From NCBI RefSeq assembly GCF_014490555.1, contig NZ_CP061032.1, positions 248,001-312,000 on the forward strand: a stretch of DNA of 64,000 bases, read 5' to 3'. Source of the DNA: Corynebacterium lujinxingii (GTDB lineage Bacteria; Actinomycetota; Actinomycetes; Mycobacteriales; Mycobacteriaceae). The position numbers and the translations under genes were made by a program. The notes beneath the pieces are model-generated. The model saw only the letters and a list, made by a program, of their open reading frames with translations. It did not search any database and was not told where the DNA came from. This document shows, piece after piece, positions 61,382 through 64,000 of the stretch. Within the stretch, counting starts at the first letter, position 1, and each line of letters begins with the position of its first letter.

Positions 61382-62368
61382 ATGAAGAAGTTCATCGCAT
61401 CGGCCGTCGCCGCGGCGACCGCCTTCACCGCCACAGTCCCGACAACCCACGCCGCCACGCTGACCCCCACCGACCAAAACCAGTGTCGCGTCACCCTCAA
61501 CGACGCCGAACGCGGCCCCGCCTGGCAAGCCGAACGCATCGCGAAAACGCTCACGCACGGCATGTACGCCGTCGCCGTCGCCGAAGCGTTCGAGGCCACT
61601 TTCGAGGGGCTCAAACCGCTTGGCGACGACCACCTCACCCAACCGGCCATCACCACCGCCCAGGAAATCCGCCTGGCAAACGACGAGCCCGGGGCCCGCC
61701 CCGACTACAACGCCGCCCGTGCAGCCACAAAGGCGAAGCTGGCGAAGTTGGGCCTGGTATATACCGACGCCGACTTCTACCTGGACATGAAGGAAGGCGC
61801 CCAGATCCCGCTCTCACCAGCCGGCACTTCTTTGAAGGGCTCGGCTGGCTGGTACATCGGCATCGACGGCTCCGTGCCTAAGGCCAACGACCTTGGCCCG
61901 GATTACGAATTCGGCCGCACCGGCGCCAACACCGCCCGCTTCCTCAACCACATGCCGGACTGGAAACGCTCCGCGTTCGCCTCCAACATGTCTGCAACTT
62001 ACTTCGCCCAGGCCTTCGACGCGCTCGAATCCGGGTTCCACTACCCACTCATGCAGGCTCAGAAGTGCAACGAGGGCACCACCCACGTCATCTTCCCGAT
62101 GCAGAACGTGGACCTGCCTACTCCGCCTGCGCTGGCGAACACGTTGCCTGGTAATCCGGCTGATCCTGCGCCGACTCCGACCGATCCTTCGAACCCGGAC
62201 CCGGATACGCCTGCGCCTGAGCGGCCGGCGACTGTTGACGCCAAACTTGCCGAGGTCATCGGCATCATCGCCGCCGTCCTCACCGCACTCGGGGCCCTAT
62301 TCGCTCTGCTGAAGACTGCCGGATTCAACGTGCCGGACCTGCCCAAGATCCCCGGCCTGAACAAGTAG
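61382..62368 (+). CDS. Secreted protein with C-terminal membrane helix
   Basis: 328 aa from ATG 61382. The signal peptide MKKFIASAVAAATAFTATVP ends with a THA-A cleavage site. A ~230-residue extracellular domain with one Cys near its start (NQCRV) and another near its end (AQKCNEG) could form a disulfide. A Pro/Asp/Thr-rich linker (about 260–290) leads to a single membrane helix AEVIGIIAAVLTALGALFAL. The pattern is that of corynebacterial CAP-like surface proteins, but no family is recognised. Upstream TATAAC (61370–61375) may be its −10, giving a near-leaderless mRNA. Confidence 0.8.
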   Translation: MKKFIASAVAAATAFTATVPTTHAATLTPTDQNQCRVTLNDAERGPAWQAERIAKTLTHGMYAVAVAEAFEATFEGLKPLGDDHLTQPAITTAQEIRLANDEPGARPDYNAARAATKAKLAKLGLVYTDADFYLDMKEGAQIPLSPAGTSLKGSAGWYIGIDGSVPKANDLGPDYEFGRTGANTARFLNHMPDWKRSAFASNMSATYFAQAFDALESGFHYPLMQAQKCNEGTTHVIFPMQNVDLPTPPALANTLPGNPADPAPTPTDPSNPDPDTPAPERPATVDAKLAEVIGIIAAVLTALGALFALLKTAGFNVPDLPKIPGLNK

Positions 62369-62437
62369 GTCCCGCCTTACCCCGCCGGCCGCCTGACAGA
62401 TTCCGCCGTGATCTGTCAGTGGCGGGTGCTGATGACG

Positions 62438-62560
62438 AAAAAGTTCCCGGAGTTTCGCCGAAAGCGGGAACTATTTTGCCTGCCGGGAAGGGCGACCTGC
62501 GGAAACATCCTCGTGGCCGGGGTGGAAACCCAAGAAAGTTCCCGGCCGGGGAACTATTTT
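62438..62560. repeat. Double-hairpin repeat, copy C
   Basis: Third copy. First dyad AAAAAGTTCCCGG…CGGGAACTATTTTG (62438–62477), second AAGAAAGTTCCCGGCCGGGG then AACTATTTT (62532–62560), with the invariant 65-base interval. It lies between the convergent genes for the secreted protein and menB. Confidence 0.8.
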
Positions 62561-62607
62561 GGCGGGCGGGGGAGCGGGCAGGCAAGACCCCACCGGCGAA
62601 ACCCCAC

Positions 62608-63540
62608 CTAGTAGTAGAACGGGAAGTCGTCCCAGCGTGGCGGGCGTTTTTCCAAAAACGAGTCGCGGCCCTCGACGGCCTCGTCGGTCATGTACGCCAG
62701 GCGGGTGGCTTCTCCGGCGAAGACTTGCTGGCCCATGAGGCCGTCGTCGACAAGGTTGAACGCGAACTTCAGCATTCGCTGGGCGGTGGGGGACTTGCCG
62801 TTGATCTCGCGGGCGACCTGGATGGCTTCCTCTTCCAAAGCAGCATGCGACGCGACAATGTTCACCGCACCCATGCGCTGCATCTCCTCCGCCGAGTAGG
62901 TGCGGCCCAAAAAGAAGATCTCGCGGGCGAACTTCTGGCCGACCATCTTGGCCAAATACGCCGAGCCGTAGCCGGCGTCGAAGGAGCCCACGTCGGCGTC
63001 GGTCTGCTTGAACCGGGCTTCCTCGCGCGAGGCGATGGTCATGTCGCACACCACGTGCAGCGAGTGCCCGCCGCCGGCCGCCCAGCCGTTCACCACCGCG
63101 ATGACTACCTTCGGCATCGTGCGGATCAGTCGCTGCACCTCCAAAATGTGCAGGCGTCCGCCCTCGGCTTTCACGCGCGCGGTATCGACGGTCTCCGCGG
63201 TCTCGCCGCCGGCGTACTGGTAGCCGGAGCGGCCACGGATGCGCTGGTCGCCGCCAGAGCAAAACGCCCAGCCGCCGTCTTTTTCAGAAGGTCCGTTGCC
63301 GGTGAGCAGCACCACGCCGACGTCGGGGGAGCGCCGGGCGTGATCCAACGCCTGGTAGAGCTCGTCGACGGTGTGGGGGCGAAACGCGTTGCGCACCTCG
63401 GGGCGGTCGAAGGCGATGCGCACGGTGCCGTCGGCACGCGATGTACCCACGTGGCGGTGGTAGGTGATGTCGGTGAAATCGAAGCCCTCGACCTCGCGCC
63501 ATTGGCTGGGGTCGAAGGGCTGGGCGGTGGAGTAACTCAT
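62608..63540 (-). CDS. menB: 1,4-dihydroxy-2-naphthoyl-CoA synthase
   Basis: 310 aa from ATG 63540 (MSYSTAQPFDPSQW); an ATG at 63558 would overlap the divergent menC start. It is a crotonase-fold enzyme with the MenB-specific pieces VLLTGNGPSEKDGGWAFCSG, GGHSLHVVCDMTIASREEA, FDAGYGSAYLAKMVGQK and a Tyr-rich C-terminus. It closes the naphthoate ring of menaquinone. menC is divergent, 16 bp away. Confidence 0.95.
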   Translation of the reverse strand: MSYSTAQPFDPSQWREVEGFDFTDITYHRHVGTSRADGTVRIAFDRPEVRNAFRPHTVDELYQALDHARRSPDVGVVLLTGNGPSEKDGGWAFCSGGDQRIRGRSGYQYAGGETAETVDTARVKAEGGRLHILEVQRLIRTMPKVVIAVVNGWAAGGGHSLHVVCDMTIASREEARFKQTDADVGSFDAGYGSAYLAKMVGQKFAREIFFLGRTYSAEEMQRMGAVNIVASHAALEEEAIQVAREINGKSPTAQRMLKFAFNLVDDGLMGQQVFAGEATRLAYMTDEAVEGRDSFLEKRPPRWDDFPFYY

Positions 63541-63556
63541 GCCTACACTTTGCCCC

Positions 63557-64000
63557 ATGACCCCCACCGTCGACGAGATTCTCGAACGCGCCCATGTTGT
63601 CGCGCTGCCCATGGCCGTGAAATTCCGCGGTGTGACCACCCGCGAAGCGTTGCTTATCGACGGCCCCGCCGGCTGGGGCGAGTTCTCCCCCTTCCTCGAA
63701 TACGACGCGCGCGAGTCCGCCGCGTGGTTGCGCGCCGGGCTCGAGGCTGCGTTCACGGGCCTGCCCGAAGCACACGGCGACGTCGAGGTCAACGGCACCA
63801 TCCCCGCGGTCGCCGACGTCGAGCCGGTCCTCGCGCGCTATCCCGGAGTGACAACGTTCAAGATCAAGGTCGCGGAGCCGTCGCAGTCGCTTGACGACGA
63901 CATCCGCCGCGTCCAAGCAGTCCGCAGACTGCGCCCCGACGCAACGCTTCGCGTGGACGCCAACCGGGGCTGGAGCGTCGACCAGGCCGTCGAGGCAGCC
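63557..64000 (+). CDS. menC: o-Succinylbenzoate synthase, N-terminal part (cut by window end)
   Basis: 148 codons from ATG 63557 to the last base, open at the end. The enolase-superfamily N-terminal lid is seen in ALPMAVKFRGVTTREALLID and GWGEFSPFLEYDARESAAWL. FKIKVAEPSQS has the catalytic KxK and RVDANRGWSVDQAVEAA the first metal Asp. It makes o-succinylbenzoate, the MenE substrate. A GTCGATAAG motif copy sits at 63653–63661 on the minus strand. Confidence 0.93.
   Translation, partial: MTPTVDEILERAHVVALPMAVKFRGVTTREALLIDGPAGWGEFSPFLEYDARESAAWLRAGLEAAFTGLPEAHGDVEVNGTIPAVADVEPVLARYPGVTTFKIKVAEPSQSLDDDIRRVQAVRRLRPDATLRVDANRGWSVDQAVEAA

Overview
The window is a high-GC actinobacterial chromosome segment, almost certainly from a Corynebacterium. 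The evidence is the order gpm–senX3–regX3–ppx–proC–bldC-like–bS22–serB–hemA–hemC–hemD–hemB, a mycothiol-type ArsC, an ArsR whose cysteines match the C. glutamicum type, an McbR-like operator before metQ, and menaquinone genes. I cannot name the species.

Layout. 1–8.5 kb: end of gpm, SenX3/RegX3 two-component system, Ppx/GppA phosphatase, proC, a small HTH protein, the 33-residue ribosomal protein bS22, a truncated ASCH gene, a GNAT acetyltransferase, SerB-like phosphatase and a glutaredoxin-like protein. 8.5–23.7 kb: haem biosynthesis (hemA, C, D, B, E, Y, L). It is interrupted by two small membrane proteins, a P-type ATPase homologue that has lost every catalytic motif, a VapBC-type toxin–antitoxin pair and a DedA protein. 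23.7–28.4 kb: System II cytochrome c maturation (ResA-like, CcdA, ResB, CcsA), which uses the haem made next door. 28.4–33.3 kb: galE-like gene, small proteins and a sugar ABC importer. 33.3–36.4 kb: antibiotic-resistance cassette made of a leader peptide, an ABC-F protein and an MFS pump. 36.5–41.1 kb: AEC permease, MetNIQ methionine importer, menA. 41.1–46.3 kb: glycosyltransferase-like gene, arsenic operon, TetR with its target membrane protein, VOC protein. 46.3–57.4 kb: defence island with an AbiF-like HEPN protein preceded by a structured RNA, a decayed BrnT with antitoxin, a frameshifted IS256-family element with 8-bp target duplication, an Mrr endonuclease and a type III restriction–modification system. 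57.4–60.1 kb: DEDDh exonuclease and HicAB. 60.1–64 kb: menE, a secreted protein, menB and the start of menC.

How it fits together. The core segments make haem, attach it to c-type cytochromes and make menaquinone, so together they serve the respiratory chain. The men genes are split, with menA about 19 kb from menE–menB–menC and the accessory genes lying between. Accessory DNA sits in three places: inside the haem block (vapBC), between the sugar importer and AEC gene (ABC-F/MFS), and between menA and menE (ars, defence island, HicAB).

The most notable points are the catalytically dead P-type ATPase in the haem operon, the AbiF gene with its upstream hairpin RNA, the leader peptide with a macrolide-arrest-like K-L-R motif, a three-copy double-hairpin repeat found only in tail-to-tail gaps, and an over-represented 9-mer (GTCGATAAG). 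No tRNA, rRNA or CRISPR array was seen.
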